From Heterocephalus glaber (taxonomy: Eukaryota > Chordata > Mammalia > Rodentia > Bathyergidae), in assembly GCF_000247695.1 (NCBI RefSeq), contig NW_004624795.1, forward strand, positions 12,366,870 to 12,430,869: 64,000 bases of DNA, in the 5' to 3' direction. Positions within the stretch are counted from its first letter, which is position 1; each line of letters begins with the position of its first letter. The notes beneath the pieces were generated by a model, which ran no database searches, was not told the origin of the DNA, and saw nothing but the letters and a program-made list of their open reading frames with translations. A program made the position numbers and the translations under genes. Shown one piece after another: positions 20,816-33,459 of the stretch.

Positions 20816-21884
20816 ACCCAGTTACTTCTGTTCTTTTCTGTTCTTTTCTTTTCTGTGATTTTGAATGCCCTCCCCTCTCTCTATTTGCCATCCAATATAT
20901 ATTTGGGACACAGTCTAGGGGCCAGGCACAGGCTATGGGCAAGGCATCGGGAATCCAGAGGGTCAGAGGAGAGGGCTCCCAAGCTCCACACAGTGACACA
21001 ATGCCTTAGTGTAGCCTTTGTCCCTGCTGCCAGCCAGCTCTTTCCCAGTGTATTTGGCTCTTCCTAAAGTGGGGAGCAGTCCTTCCTGGATCCTACAGTG
21101 TCCTCAGTGTCTCCAGGCAGAACCCTGTAGGCCCAGAGGCCTGGGTTCAGGTGGCTGGGACCATCTAGATGCCCTTGGCTGTTCTGAGGTAGCCCTACAC
21201 TTCACCCTGACTCCCTAGCAAAGGGCAGTGCTCTAAGATCCCTGGGAATGGAGAGAAACTGGCTTTGCTTTTGAAGGCTTTTTGATTTTGGTTTTTTATG
21301 TCTAGAAGATTAACTTCTGTCATTTTGCCCTCCCAGTAAGAGGGGGAGAAGCTGATAGCATGCGTTTGGATGCTGGGAAAGCCGTTTTTTCAGGGCATTG
21401 TTTGCACTGATCATCCAGTGATTCTTGCTGCTGCTGTCCTTTCCAGCTGGAGATTTTTGGAGCTTTTGTCCACTCACCCGACATCTGGGGAGGCTGTGAT
21501 GAAGTGAGGACCATCTGTTAGGGACCGGATAGCAAGGACATCCACAGCACACTGAAGGTTGGCCTAGATGGCCGGCAAGGGCTTTTCATGCCCTGTGTGC
21601 CTGGACTCCCACCTCCCTGCCACTGATTTGGCCTCTGGTTGGGGGAGTCATAGCTAGTGGATCTGTTGTCCTTAAAAAACAAACAAGTGAAACCACAGAC
21701 CCCCAGGCAATTCACATTCATTATAGATCGCATGCACAAAACTCCACAGAAATAGCTGAGCTGAGGAAAGAACTTAGTCTCGTGGAGAGCCAGCCCTAAT
21801 TAGCATTTTGGTGTGTGCCCTTGCAGGCTTGTTTTCTGCACATTTGCCCTGCAGTTGTCACATTGGCGATGAACATGGACACCG

Positions 21885-22062
21885 GAGGCAGGAAGGCCTG
21901 GCTGCCAGTTCTTGGCCCTTTCACTTCTCAACTGTGTGATGTTGGGCAAATTAATCTATCTGCGAAATGGTGATGTAGCAGAATGTATTTTGTAGGAGTG
22001 AGTCTTAGAGGAGACAGATGCGTGTAAGCTCCTAGCAGAATACCTCACAAGCAATGCATGCT
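21885..22062 (+). repeat. MIR SINE
   Basis: CAACTGTGTGATGTTGGGCA, AATTAATCTATCTGCGAAAT, and the tail TAGCAGAATACCTCACA followed by ATGCTCAATATG. MIR core in sense orientation. Confidence 0.65.
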
Positions 22063-22375
22063 CAATATGATGCTTATTTAAATCATATGTGTCGTATTAT
22101 TTATAAGAATGGGACGCCCTCCAGAGCCTCGAGGTTGTTAGCAGATGACCACAAACAAAAGTATCTACACATTGCTCATTCATTGGAAATTCTGTTGCCA
22201 CCCAAGAAAACCCACCCCGATGTTAACGTGATGCACTTTTAGCGGTAAACACCGTCATTTTGCTGCACGGTAATTAGGCATGAATGGCAAACAGTTCACA
22301 TCAGTGATTATAATTAATTAGTATCGCTTTTAAATATCTTTTCTGCCAAATACAAGCTCGTTTTCTCTCCTCCTG
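22063..22375. promoter_or_regulatory. Candidate conserved non-coding element
   Basis: Repeat-free stretch with retained CpGs (TGTGTCGTATTATTTATAAG, GGTAAACACCGTCATTTTGC) and dense AT-rich factor-like words (CACGGTAATTAGGCATGAAT, GATTATAATTAATTAGTATC). The frame at 22054-22242 does not look like a domain. Deep conservation is likely by composition, but not shown. Confidence 0.35.
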
Positions 22376-23824
22376 TGGTTCTCTAGTATCGGTGATGAGT
22401 GTCATGCTGCCACTGTGGCCGTGTTCCTTGTAGGCAGACATGTTGGTTTTTACTCTCCACCCAACTGTCTGGGGCATTGGAGTCCAAGGTATGCTCGTGA
22501 CCTGGGACAGCTGTCTGATTCACTCCTGGAAAGTCTTTACCTGACATAGCCCTGAAAGCGATGACTTTCCCTTCATTTTTCTGGTTCCTACTCTCCACCC
22601 CTTGTCTTCCCATGTAAGAGACTCCAGGCTGCACTCAACAGATTCTGCCCTGTCTGTCTCCTTCTCAAGGCTGAGGGTCCCAGGACATCCACCCACCACT
22701 TGTCCCTAGACTTAGTTCCCCCTTTCACCTAAGGGTAGCTGCGTTATGCTGGAGACGGGGAGGAAGTGGGGCCAGGCTGTGTTGGTGGTTGGGTAGAGGA
22801 TCAGAGTCCACAAAGGAAAAAGCACCCTTGGTGTTGGGAGGATCTAAGTTGGCTGTTCTGAGCCCTCTTCTTCCTGAATTTGGCCCTGGTCATGGTTTCA
22901 GAAGCATGGAGAAGGTGCTCCCAAGAACCACAGCCAAACAGGATCCCCATTTGCTCAGCCTTTGCAAAGCCTTTAACTGGAGACCACATCCTTTTATTTC
23001 ACTAGTAAATGTAAATGACCCTGGTTGCTGAAACCCATTCAAAATCAAATGGTAACTCATAGCTCCTTCCTCCCATTCTGCTTCACTAGAGGAGAGTAAG
23101 TTGGAAGGCCCAGCAGAGGTGCCACCACCAAGCAGCTGGGGGCAGACCAGTCCCAGTGGATCACTTTTGGCTGGCCTGAGTCTGGATATCATGGGTTCAA
23201 AGGGTCAAAGATGGATTTAGCCCCTTGAGTACTGCAGCATGGCTGTGTACATCTTCCTTTGCACTTACAGGTAGAGGCAGCCACGGTGGCAGGAGGCCAG
23301 ACGTGTCCTTGCATGGCAGAATGGCCCATCCTTGCAAGAACCATGCTTCTGGGGTGCTAAGGGCCAGAGGCACTGTGGTCTCCAAGTTAGGGTCTCCCTG
23401 GCATGAGAAGGCTGAGGTGTCAGCAAGTCCCTGCCATCCCTTGACTGCCTTGTTAGAGCTCAGCCATCCTCTCTTCCTTTTCTGATCTTTCTCCTTCTGG
23501 AAGACTTGACTGGGGAAGAAGGAGGAGACTGTTGGTCAGGGTGGGCTCTATTCCAGCTCTGTAGCAAATGAGGTCTGATTTGTTGGGTAGGTCAGGAGGG
23601 ACCCCACTTAGTGCTCTGCCCCCAGTAGATAGTGTACAGTTCACCTGACGAATCTGCTGGATGACTCTGTCCATAAGAAACCTCCCTGAGCAGCCCTGGC
23701 CAGACACTTGGCTGAGTGTGGGAGGAGGAGAAAAGGTGTCCCCTAGCCCACAGGTGTGACTCACTGTGTCCCCTTGCAGCAGGACGTGTTCCCACTAAGC
23801 CATGCCTTTCTTCCCTCAATGTGC

Positions 23825-23945
23825 TCAGCCTGTAATTTTAACCATTAATCACAGCGAGTTGTGTCGCACTTCATAACTCTTCCATTAAATATTAAGCCTT
23901 AAAAAATTGAGCTTTCTTAATTGAATTATTGAATTACCAGGCACT
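23825..23945. promoter_or_regulatory. Candidate conserved AT-rich block
   Basis: TTAACCATTAATCACAGCGA, CTTCCATTAAATATTAAGCC and TTCTTAATTGAATTATTGAA form an unusually TAAT-rich block. It lies directly before a MIR-class fossil. Inference only. Confidence 0.3.
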
Positions 23946-24060
23946 TAATGTGGCTCCAGTGGTTGAGAATCACAGCATTTCGGTGTCGGAAGGGATCTTG
24001 GTTTCCTTATCCGTGCTCTGGAGGCCCCCAGGAGCCAGGAGTCCTGCTCAAGGTCTGGCT
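23946..24060. repeat. MIR-class ancient SINE fragment
   Basis: GAATCACAGCATTTCGGTGT, then CGGAAGGGATCTTGG, resembles the 'cagaatgttagagctggaagggacctt' head of an old amniote or mammalian SINE. Family uncertain. Confidence 0.4.
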
Positions 24061-24902
24061 AGGGACGAGACCCAGCGCTGTCTCTCCCTTCCGTGTGTTG
24101 GCCTGTGCCTCCTTCTGCAGGAGGCTCTGCACCCTGTGCATGCCGGGTCTCAAGTCCCAGCCCTGAGGCGGGCTCAGGAGAAGACAGTCATCCCCAGGCA
24201 TTTGAAGGGCCGCCCTCCCTGGAGTCACCAGACTGTCCTTGTGCCCTGCCCTTGCAGTGGGCCCTGTCTCCCCCTTCAGTTTGCACCTGCAGTCTGCCTT
24301 CCCCCACCTGCCCCTCCCCACTGTTGGACATTTCATTGAATGTTCTCAGCTCTCCTCTCCCCACCCTCTGCACAGTGACCTCCTGACTCCAGTCTGGTCC
24401 CCTGCTGCATTCCTGTCTGGGAGAACAGTGGCTCTGCTGGCAGCTTTTCCTGACTCATTCCTGGAGCCTGATGTTATCTGCCAGGCGCCTCCTATGTTCA
24501 CCTCTTCTCTTTTTCCTGCCTGGTGTCCCTAACGCAAGCCAGCCTGAGCCACTGCTACCCCCCAGGACGGTTCCCCATCATGCCTTCTGCTCTTAATTCA
24601 TTACGTACCCCTCTGCACCATCCATCTGACACACCTTCCTCAGACTCGGCTTACCCTGCACAGAACTCTGCTGCACAGCTTGGAGCGGCTCTCCACTCCC
24701 CACCGCTGCAAACCTCCAGTCCCTTCAACTCAGGGCATGTAGATGCTCCCTTCCGATGTGACCGGCACCATGATCAGTGTTGCCACCTCCATTGAGAGGA
24801 AGAATTTGAGCTCTGAGATGGAATGATGCTTCGGAAAGGGGTGCTTGGACACCGTAGGGGGCTTCTCTGAGGTGGCCCACTAAGTCAGTGAGGGTTCTGA
24901 GT

Positions 24903-24992
24903 TCCGTGGCTGGCCTTGAACTCACAGCAGTTTTCCTGCCTCAGCCTCCCAAATTCTAGGATTACAGGCATGCGCCACCACCACCAGCTATG
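24903..24992 (-). mobile_element. B1 SINE fragment, antisense
   Basis: GGCTGGCCTTGAACTCACAG, CCTGCCTCAGCCTCCCAAAT and GATTACAGGCATGCGCCACC are the right part of an antisense B1. It abuts an antisense L1 fragment. Confidence 0.9.
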
Positions 24993-25215
24993 ATTCTACT
25001 CCCAGTTTCTCGAGTTTTACTTTTTTTCATTCCACATATAAATGAGATCGTGGTGTATTTCTCCTGTGCCTGGCTTGTTTCACTTAGTGTAATGTCCTCC
25101 AGGTTTTCAACCATGTTGTCACAGATGACAGAATTTCCTATTTTTGAACAGTATTATATGTGTGGATTTTCTTTTTCCACTCATACCTTGGCTGTTATAA
25201 CTAGGACTGCAGTGA
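24993..25215 (-). mobile_element. L1 fragment, antisense
   Basis: CATATAAATGAGATCGTGGT, CCTGGCTTGTTTCACTTAGT and GTAATGTCCTCCAGGTTTTC are standard antisense phrases of the mammalian L1 ORF2 end/3' region. Diverged, without a frame. Confidence 0.85.
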
Positions 25216-25289
25216 ACGTGTGCCCGACAAACTTCGAATGCTTGTAATATGGCGTGTGCTGTGTTATAACAAAGGGTCATGAAATGGAC

Positions 25290-25700
25290 AAGAGTTTGCT
25301 CTCGTAGAACGTACATTTCAGCAGAGGGTGAGGGTAAGGCACTTGGCAGTTGGCAGGCAAATAGCAAAAATATCAGGTCGTGCCCTTTGCTCTGAAGTAA
25401 TAACTGGCTAATGAAAGCGACAGTGCTGAGAGCCACTTTGGATGGGGTGGTCAGAAGGAGTGGGAGAGAGAGAAGCAATGCAAAGGGCCTGTGATGGGAT
25501 TGGAAGTTCATGATTTAAGAATCAGGAGGACAGGTGTGGTGACACTTGGGGATAGGAAAGATCCAGATGAGTTCCATATCTTATGAGTGAAGGAGAAAGT
25601 TTGAATTTTGTTCTAAGTGCCATGGAAGCCTTTGAATGGGTTTAAGTAGACAGAGGACAAGATCAGTGTTTTTAAAAGTCACTCGATGTGTTTTGTGAAC
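25290..25700. repeat. Ancient mammalian interspersed repeat, unassigned
   Basis: Phrases typical of a long old repeat occur in order: TGCTCTCGTAGAACGTACAT, GGGGTGGTCAGAAGGAG, GCAATGCAAAGGGCCTGTGA, TTTGTTCTAAGTGCCATGGA and AGCCTTTGAATGGGTTTAAG. The same family seems to recur near 28.0, 35.3 and 45.5 kb. I recognise the pattern but not a secure name. Confidence 0.55.
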
Positions 25701-25780
25701 TAGATGAGGGGGAGCCAGGGCCACCAGAGGTGATTTGTCCTTGATGCCTCCTGTCAGTCCTTGCATCAGACATCTCTGAC

Positions 25781-25862
25781 TGCTGGGGATTTAGCTCAGT
25801 GGTTCCAGCGCCTGCCTTGCAAGCGCAAGGTCCAGAGTTTGATTCCCGGTACCAAAAAAAAA
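25781..25862 (+). mobile_element. ID SINE, sense, with target-site duplication
   Basis: GCTGGGGATTTAGCTCAGTG opens the body. The terminal GGTACC is followed by about ten A. The flanks AGACATCTCTGAC (25768-25780) and AGACATCTCTAAC (25863-25875) agree at 12/13. The A box TAGCTCAGTGG is intact. It is of the TGCCTCGC subfamily (here TGCCTTGC). Confidence 0.95.
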
Positions 25863-26384
25863 AGACATCTCTAACCTTCTGTCTTCCTCCCCTGAGCTCG
25901 TCTTGTACCTAAAGTCAGTACTGTTCATCACCACTTAATCATTTCTGTGCCTCACCCAGGCAGACCTGGGGGGACTGTTTCACACGAGGCTCCTTTGGAA
26001 GACCCTGAGGTCCTCGGTAATGGACTCGTTGCTGGTCACCTGGGACCAGGTGATGGATTTGTTTCACGTGGCACTGTCTGAGAGGTAGGAGCTAAGTTCA
26101 TCCCTGCTGGAAGAATCCTTATCTGTCCGGGAATTTGATAACCAAGTTGTGACCTGGGGAGGCTCAGGGGCTGTTGGCTCTCCTGTCCCTGTGGGAGATT
26201 GCAGCTGTGAGAGGCCATGGGGGCTTGAGAAAGGATCGGAGTTAGGTCTGCTGGACCGTGAGACCTGCATTCTTCCCTGCACTGTGGAGCTACCAGCTTA
26301 GCTCGCGGAATGAATGCATTCTTCAGCATTCGTAATCCATGACGAAGCAGTTCAAACCAGGACAGTTCCTGATGGATCATGGGA

Positions 26385-26570
26385 GCCGGTATCGCCATAG
26401 AGTGCAGTGGTTAAACTTTGGAATGAGAGAAACTTGGAATTGGGTTCTGACGTGGTCTTGGACAAGTGACTTAACCTCATTGAGCCTCTGTATGCTGACC
26501 TGGAGGATGGGAAAGCAGTAAAGTAAATCCTTGCGGGATATAGTGTTGATTAAATGAAAAGAATTCGTGT
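26385..26570 (+). repeat. MIR SINE
   Basis: CATAGAGTGCAGTGGTTAAA, GAAACTTGGAATTGGGTTCT, GTGACTTAACCTCATTGAGC and TGTTGATTAAATGAAA are sense-strand MIR segments in order. Confidence 0.8.
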
Positions 26571-26574
26571 TGGG

Positions 26575-28010
26575 CTGAGTGGATTGCTATCATGACAAGA
26601 ACTGGGAGCAGGTGATAGAAAAAGGAAGAACGTTCATACATTTCTAGGGAAAACTGTTGTACTTGTGTTCTGGGCACTGGGTTCTCTGAAAAGTGTAGAA
26701 AAAAACCAAACCAAACCCTGATACCCAGCTGGGTGGGTGAAAAGAGAGTTCCTGTGTCGGTCGGCCAGGCTCTGCGAAGATAGGGCTTGGCAGGCTTGGG
26801 AAATGGAAGCTGAGAGATTCAAGGGTTGGGGACAGGGGTGCCCATAGGGACAGGCAGCCCATCCTGAAGAGGCTGAGGCAGGGGGAGAATGGGTGTGGAA
26901 GTGGAAAGTTGAGTCCCAGCTTGGAACTGAAAGATGACGGATTGCCATGGACATTCCAATAAAAGCACTCCCCTGATGGTGACAATAGGGAATCCTAAAA
27001 GTTGTTGAATTGGAAGGACAAGGAAAGCATCTAGGGCCGCCCAAGGTCAGGCAGGGTTGTCATGCAGAGAGGAGCCCCGAAAGTGCTCGGGCTTCAGCAG
27101 AAAACATTTCCACCACCCATCCTGTCCCTTGTCCTGGGTGGACTCCAGCAACTTGCCTGTCCCCAGCCGAGAGGTATTTGACAAGGGACTCCAGGACATC
27201 AGAGACACAGCCCGGAGCCTGGTGTGTGTGCGTTGTTGATGAATCCCTGTGCCTGAACTGAGACATTCTCGTGTGGCAGGCACAGTGTCTAATGAATGTC
27301 CGCAGAAGTACTTCCCATCTCTCTGTTGGGGATGGAATTTAGGATCTCTTGAGAATGCTTTTAGCAATTTTGAGGTATACTTTTGGGCAGTAACCTAATT
27401 TATGCTACTTCCCATCCTAGTTCATTTCTTCTTCTCTTTCTATCATGTTGTAGGTATTTTTGTAAGACAACTCCAATTCCTTTTGGAACAAAATGAGGTG
27501 GCGATAAATGAAGTCACTTGGCATTTGCTCCCAGTCATCTGACTCCATGAGCCAGACCTGTTTGGTGCCAGTAAAGGAACTTGGGTCAGATTGAAACTCG
27601 AATTCCAGCTCTGGGAGGGGCTGGACAGTGAGACTGCTGCTTCTGGGGGCCATGGAAATAGAGTGGATCGAGGATTGAATCTGGAGACATGAGCCAGGGC
27701 CTGGAGAGAGGAGGGCAGGATGTTTTTAGTAGGTGGCCAGGCAGAGGATTCTGTGGTTCCCTGTGTGAAACTTTGCCTGAAATTTTCTTCTTTGGCTCTA
27801 ACTTTTCTTCTGTATGGGGTAGGGATGCATGTTTCTGGCTGGTTACCCAAACAAAAATAAGGAGAGATACGACAAAAGAAAGAAGAAAACCTTGCAAATT
27901 CCTGTACTGCGTTCTCTGCATTGTAGTGTGGACCAAATGATTTCCCAAAGAGGCCCAACCAAAAATAGGTTTGTATCCTGTTTCTAGTGGCCTGCAGTAG
28001 AGTGCTTCTT
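26575..28010. other. Unassigned non-coding stretch
   Basis: The minus strand carries open frames of up to 171 codons (27443-27958), but with no domain, no exon signals and a mixed low-complexity composition. Nothing else is identified. Confidence 0.4.
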
Positions 28011-28014
28011 TCTT

Positions 28015-28240
28015 CTGGTATTCAGTAAGTGTTCATTGAGTGCTCAGTACTGTGGAAAAGAAGGCAACCATGATGTGGCCCTCCTGGCGCCTGGTATACG
28101 AAGGAGACCGGCATTAGACAGACACCCAGACACATGCGCCTGTGCAGTTAGATTGAAAGGAAAGTCCAGTGTGTTCCATGATAGGGGACCTCGCTTGGAC
28201 AGGTAGTTCCAGAAGGGCCTCCCTGGGGAGGCTTAGCCTT
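28015..28240. repeat. Ancient mammalian interspersed repeat, unassigned
   Basis: TTCAGTAAGTGTTCATTGAG and TGCTCAGTACTGTGG, followed by ATGTGGCCCTCCTGGCGCC and CAGACAGACACC-like segments, follow the same old-repeat layout as at 25.3 and 45.5 kb. Confidence 0.45.
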
Positions 28241-29240
28241 CACTCCTTGCTGCAGCCTCTACTTTCCCTGCACTTTCCAAGCTGGAAGTGAGTCGAGGCA
28301 GGTGGTTTGCCTGGCCCTGGGCACCTGTGCAGTGGCATGCCAAGGAACGATGGACTTAAGGAGGGCAGCATGGCTCTTCATAGCACTCTTTCCCTTTCCC
28401 ACTGGGTCAGCTGCTCCAAACAGCCGGCCGAGTCCCAGGGCAGCCCTCCCAGGGCTCGGTAACGGGTGCCATTTCTCAGAAGGGGCTGGCCGCAGAGATA
28501 AGACCACAGTGACAAGGAGGCCATAAATTGTTACCTGGGCCCTTTGGGTACCCCCTTCTTCCCCTGTCCCCTCCTTCCTGAGCTGTGGGCTTGGATTTAG
28601 CAACAGGGTTTCTGTGCATGGGATGGAGTGGAGAGCTGACTTTTCTGGCGGCTGAGCATAATCAGTGAGATGCAGAGCACTGATAGTGAGAATCAATTTA
28701 ATTTCTGTTGCTCAGTGACAAGGGGGGAGGGGCAGGAAGGTCAGGACTATTTTGTAAGCCACTGTTCAGTTAAGGAAACAAAACACTCCCTGTAAGGAAG
28801 GTTTTAAAATGTACTCTTTTAGGGGGAAAAAAGAAGAAAGTGGGTTGAAAAGCAGGGTTTAATCAGAGGAGCAGGGAAATACCATGGATATCCCTGTCTG
28901 CTCCGGGACGGGGCCTGAGAGTTTAGCTACCTTGATTCCTGTACATTTGATTCCTTCGAGACTTGGAGGAGGGGTCACCTGATTAGGTGTCAGCTTGCTG
29001 AGACATGGGTGGTGCTGGAGAAGTCTCAGCTTCAGGCAGTGTTTGGTGGCTCTGATCAAGTTAGGAAACTTTACAGTTTGGAGGCTGAGAGGTGTTTGTA
29101 GGTCCAGATGAGGATCAGCACTCCCCCGGGATTGTGGCATTTCCTAATCAAACTGTAGTCCCACTTGACCCAAAAGGTCCCAGGGGATCCTGCCAAAAAA
29201 GCCTTCTTGATTGGGGATAGAGACTGGGTGTGTTTTTTAG

Positions 29241-29320
29241 GGGGAGGGTACTGGGGATCAAACTCAGGACCTTGTGCTTGCAAGGCAGGTGGTGAAACCA
29301 CTGATCTAAATCCCCAGCCC
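29241..29320 (-). mobile_element. ID SINE, antisense
   Basis: GGTACTGGGGATCAAACTCA, GACCTTGTGCTTGCAAGGCA, and antisense A box CCACTGATCTAAAT. The flanks GAGACTGGGTGTGTTTTTT and GAGACTGAATGTTTTTT look like a diverged target duplication, so this copy is older than its siblings. It is of the TGCCTCGC subfamily. Confidence 0.9.
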
Positions 29321-29339
29321 GAGACTGAATGTTTTTTGG

Positions 29340-32300
29340 GGGAAGAGGTAGACCAACCCAAGCCTTCTTTACCAACACCACAGACTCCTACCCAGAGGTG
29401 ATTTTCATTCAGCACTGGAGGGTGGCTGTTGCAGGTCCTGTGCTGGAACTGGGAGAGGGACTTGGCCCTGGAGGAGCTCACAGTCCAGGGGAAGGCCAGA
29501 CTTGGGGCCATTTCCTAAGAGTCATTTATTTATTCTTTAACAGTGAGTGAATACATTTCAGGATTCTTCTGGGATGGCCCAAAGCCTCAGGTTAGTGTGT
29601 AAGGCCAGATGGGGGAGTTGAAATGATAAAGAAGAATTGGAGGCTTTCAACCCAGCGAGTAAAAGGCCCCCTGGCACATCATGACCGTCATATATTACTG
29701 ATGCCATAAATGTGGCTGAATGAAGATAACCTAGTGAAAGTGTGCATGCCTGTCTACAGCAGTCAGAGCCACATCGCAAACTTGTGCCTGTGGTTTTCGG
29801 GGTGAGTAGGTGGGGGTCTTCTGGCCGAGATTCAAGGCCAGGGCCTTCTTGCTTACAGCTTGTGGGTGGGCAGGGTGAGCTGTCTGTAATGTTGGGCTCC
29901 CCCGAGTCAGGTGGTCATTTCAACCTCAGATCGGCCATGGGTGTTTTTGTCCTAGAAGCCATGCAGGGTGGCTTGAACTGTGCATGGAGAGGTGGGTTCA
30001 TTCTGAAATGGGCTGGAGTCGTAGTGGTGCCCTGTTCCCTAACAAAGGCTAAGAACTGAACAGGGTGACCTCTGGGTCCAGCTGTCGGGTACTTGCTGGG
30101 GGACATAGGAGGTGTGCCCCTCACTCTTTCGTAAAGAGCTTTGTGTTTGTCATCCTGTGACTTGGAGACCCCTTTGGGCCTTGTATTTGTGGCTTAGCAG
30201 CAGTCAGATCTGTTTGTCGTACAGACATCCTGGGTTTGGGTCTGTGTGTGTGTGCCTGCCCTTACCGTGGCTGAGTCATAGCGGGGCTCTCTGTTGAGCA
30301 TCTAGGGTTAGGATGGCACTGCCAGAGGCTAGAGAACTTTGCTGAAGAGCTGATCATCTTAAAAATGAGCAGGGCTCTTTACAATTTGGCAGGTTGCCCT
30401 GGGCCTCGAGTGAGTGGCTGTGGGCAGGCACACATACTCTGTGTAAAGAGGCCCAGGGTATGTTTGGTTGTTAGTGTGTCTTGTACTGTTGTTGTGGATG
30501 TATTTTTCCAGGGTCAGGTGTGAGGAGAGGGAGGTGCAGGCTTTGTCCTAGTCGTCTTGTCCCCTAAGAGGCCACAGTCACCTTCGTTTGCACCTGGAGG
30601 GTTGGTCTTTGGTGTCTCAGAGTTGTTGAGGGAGTGGGCCTGGACCATCTCATTTTACTACTCAGGAAAGCAGAAGCCCAGCAAGGTGGAGGCCGTGGAG
30701 CCGGCCTTGGCTCTGGGACCACTCCTGGTGGGCAGGGACTGCAGCTCTGGCTGGTTTGTTCCTGTCAACACTGCCCCCTGCTGTCCCCTGGGGCTGCAGA
30801 TACCTGTCTGCCCTGGAGACCTGTGTTTTTAGCAGCAGAGCCCTTTGTAGGAGGCAGTGATGCTGCCTCGGATGTGAGGTTGACCCTTTATTCTTCATTC
30901 CCACTGACAAGGATAGTTTTGCAGAAACACCCACACCTTTGCCTGGGCTGGTGACTCATGGGGACCAGATGGCCAAGCAGGCCTGAGGCGGGGGCTGCAC
31001 ACTCTCCAAGGCCTAATCCATTTGGTGCTGATCTTCAGCCCTGAGGTTCCCAACTAGAAAGTAGGGTGATGACTGACCACCCTCTCCTTGGCTGTCCTGG
31101 GGTCCAACAGCCTCCTTGGGAAGGTTTCTATGCCACACACTGCCACTCTCGAACTCCCTGCCCCACAGCTGGAGCTAGGATGGCTTGGTTTAACGGGTGG
31201 GCTGTTGGCCTTTTAGAGAAGTCTACAGGTATCGTTGGTACAGACAGACCTGCAGCCACACAGGACTGGGAGTGAATCTCAACTCCGGGACTCCTCGGTT
31301 CTGTAAATCTATGAACTCCTGGGAGCTGCTTCAGGAGAGGGAACCCTGGGAGACTAAGGCCCTCCTTGAAGCCAGTATGGAAGGTGCATCCATTTGAGGT
31401 TGCTTTCTTTTCCCTTTTCTCTTGGCCTTATTCTATTCTCTCTTTCTTTCTCCTCTCCTAAGGGGGCATTGTGTTGGCTCATCAGATGTCAGACTTACTT
31501 AGCCTGTTGACTCCACATAGTGGGTGTACACACAGCTGCAGCAGTTACTGTTTTAGGTAAAAGTGGCCCCCACAGGGGCTTCTTTTGTTATTATTTCACT
31601 GTGGTAGCTTCAGGGAAGGATGCTGAGGTGGCAGGATCTGGGTGAGACATCCCTTCCCTCCCCCAGTGCCCTCCCTTGAAGTCCTCAGACATTTAAACTG
31701 GGTACCATGTTGACTGGTGGCCTTGTGTATCAGCATAAGAAACTTTGATAAACCTTCTAGGGACATTTCCCATCATGGTTTTCAAGCATGAATAACTCCA
31801 TCCACCAATGGAGAGTTGCTGTAACTTAGAAAGGGTTTTGTTCAGGTGTTATTTTCCTTAAACAGCATGGGATTCATTTGTTGGCTTCCAGAATTTTCGG
31901 CAGCCTGATGAGTCAACCATGTCCCCTCCCCTTTCCCCTAGAAGAAATGTTTTGTTCAGTGGCTTTCCAGTGAGTTTCTTGGCGGGAAACAGCCCACAAT
32001 CCTAGGTTCTGTTGCCCCAAAGGACACAGGATGTTGAAAAGACCCTGGAAAGGCCCTGAGTGGGGAGAAGGAAGGTGCTGGCCCGGGCCATATTTTCCTT
32101 CTCCTTCCTGACATGTGTCTAGAGAGGCATCTCCTGCTGGCATTCTTGCGGGCCTGGGATAGCTCTGGCAGACAGTACTGGACAGTTGATGCTCTGAGGA
32201 TAGGAGAGGGGATGCTTTTAGAAATCACCCTTACCGAAACTTAAGGGGTGGGGAAAGATGGTAATGGGGGAGACTCATACTCTTTCAAACCATCCACGAA

Positions 32301-32990
32301 GAGGTGTCCCTGGCCCTTGGAAAACAGGGTACCTAGGGTTCCAGGCCTTGGGGCCCTCGGGACAGCTTGGTACTCCTGTGGCCTCTCATGGACCTGGCCG
32401 AGGAAGCCTTGAGCCTGTCTGCAGCCGAGTGCCCTCGCTTGATGGGAAAACCCACCCAGACTTGTGGCTGGGGCATAGGCCGGGCTGTGAAGGGCCAGTG
32501 GCTTTGGCCAGGGTGAGGTGGGCACACACTGAGCCCCTTCTTCCTGCCTTCTCCTGTTCTTCCTGGCTCCTCTCAACCGAGTACCACCTGGGGCTTCCAC
32601 AGGGTCTGGGTGCGTCTCCATCTCAGCTGCTGCCACGTGTTGTGTCCTATGGCAGCAGCTGTTGGTGCTGACTAATGAGGCTTCCTGGCAGCTGCAGTGC
32701 ACACATGGCTCCAGCAGAAACTGCCTCTCAGCCGCCACCCCTACCCCAGGCGCCCAAGGAGGGCCTGGGGCAGGTGAGCAAGCCAAGCCACAGTGGGAAG
32801 CTACTGTGCAGAAATCCCTAGCTTTTGGTGACTCTGCAGCCACAGGACATTTGGAAGAGCCAGCCTCCATTCTGCCTAGGAACTTGGTGCCCAGCATGGG
32901 CACTTGAGGTCAAACAGCAAGTTAGGGACCCCTGGACCAGACTGCTCTGCCTGGTGAGGCAGGCTTGCTACAGGGCCAGTCTTGCTGCGC
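29340..32990. other. GC-leaning non-coding stretch
   Basis: No gene is recognised. The longest open frame is on the minus strand at 32241-32903 (220 codons), rich in Pro, Ala, Gly and His. It has no domain, overlaps plus-strand frames and contains donor-less sequence, so I treat it as chance in GC-rich DNA. Short GTGTGTGTG at 30242-30252. Confidence 0.4.
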
Positions 32991-32999
32991 CCCAGGCTG

Positions 33000-33150
33000 G
33001 ATGATGTCACTCCCTGGTTATGTGTCCTTGGGCAAACCATGTGGCCTGTGTGAGCTCCACGTCCTTCAGAAACAAATGGCAGAAGTGTTGTCCCTACTCT
33101 GTGGCTTGCTCTGAGGACAGGGTGAGAGCCCAGGTGATGTGCCTCGTCCG
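33000..33150 (+). repeat. MIR SINE fragment
   Basis: GTCACTCCCTGGTTATGTGT, CCTTGGGCAAACCATGTGGC and TCAGAAACAAATGGCAGAAG correspond to the MIR core and 'gtaaaatgg' segment. Confidence 0.55.
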
Positions 33151-33459
33151 GAGGGCAGTGAATCTAGCCAGAGCCACTTTGGTTCCTTCCTCTTGAAAAA
33201 TTGGGTGAATGCCCATAAATCTAGTGGTGTTTGTATCTGGATTCCCCGATGACGTGCACTTAGCCGCCCTGGGCGGGATGGGCAGAGGGCAGAGCCAGTA
33301 GAGAAGTGGGAGGGCCTCAGTGCTTCCTGATCCCTGCCTCTTCCCCCTTTCCCAAGGCCTCTGCTTTCAAGTCTGAGAAGAAACCCAGGAGCCTTTTAGG
33401 GTGAGGCATTTCCGACAGCCCAGGTGACCCTACAGAGACAAGTAGCCAAGCCTCCTTTG

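Noticed and set aside
25781..25862. Possible tRNA gene (good A and B boxes)
   Set aside because: Has a poly-A tail, target-site duplications and no cloverleaf acceptor stem; it is an ID SINE. The same holds for the other ID copies.
27443..27958. 171-codon minus-strand open frame
   Set aside because: No domain or splice pattern; a second unrelated frame overlaps it on the same strand.
32241..32903. 220-codon minus-strand open frame
   Set aside because: No recognisable domain, low-complexity Pro/Ala/His composition in GC-rich DNA, overlapped by plus-strand frames. Likely chance.
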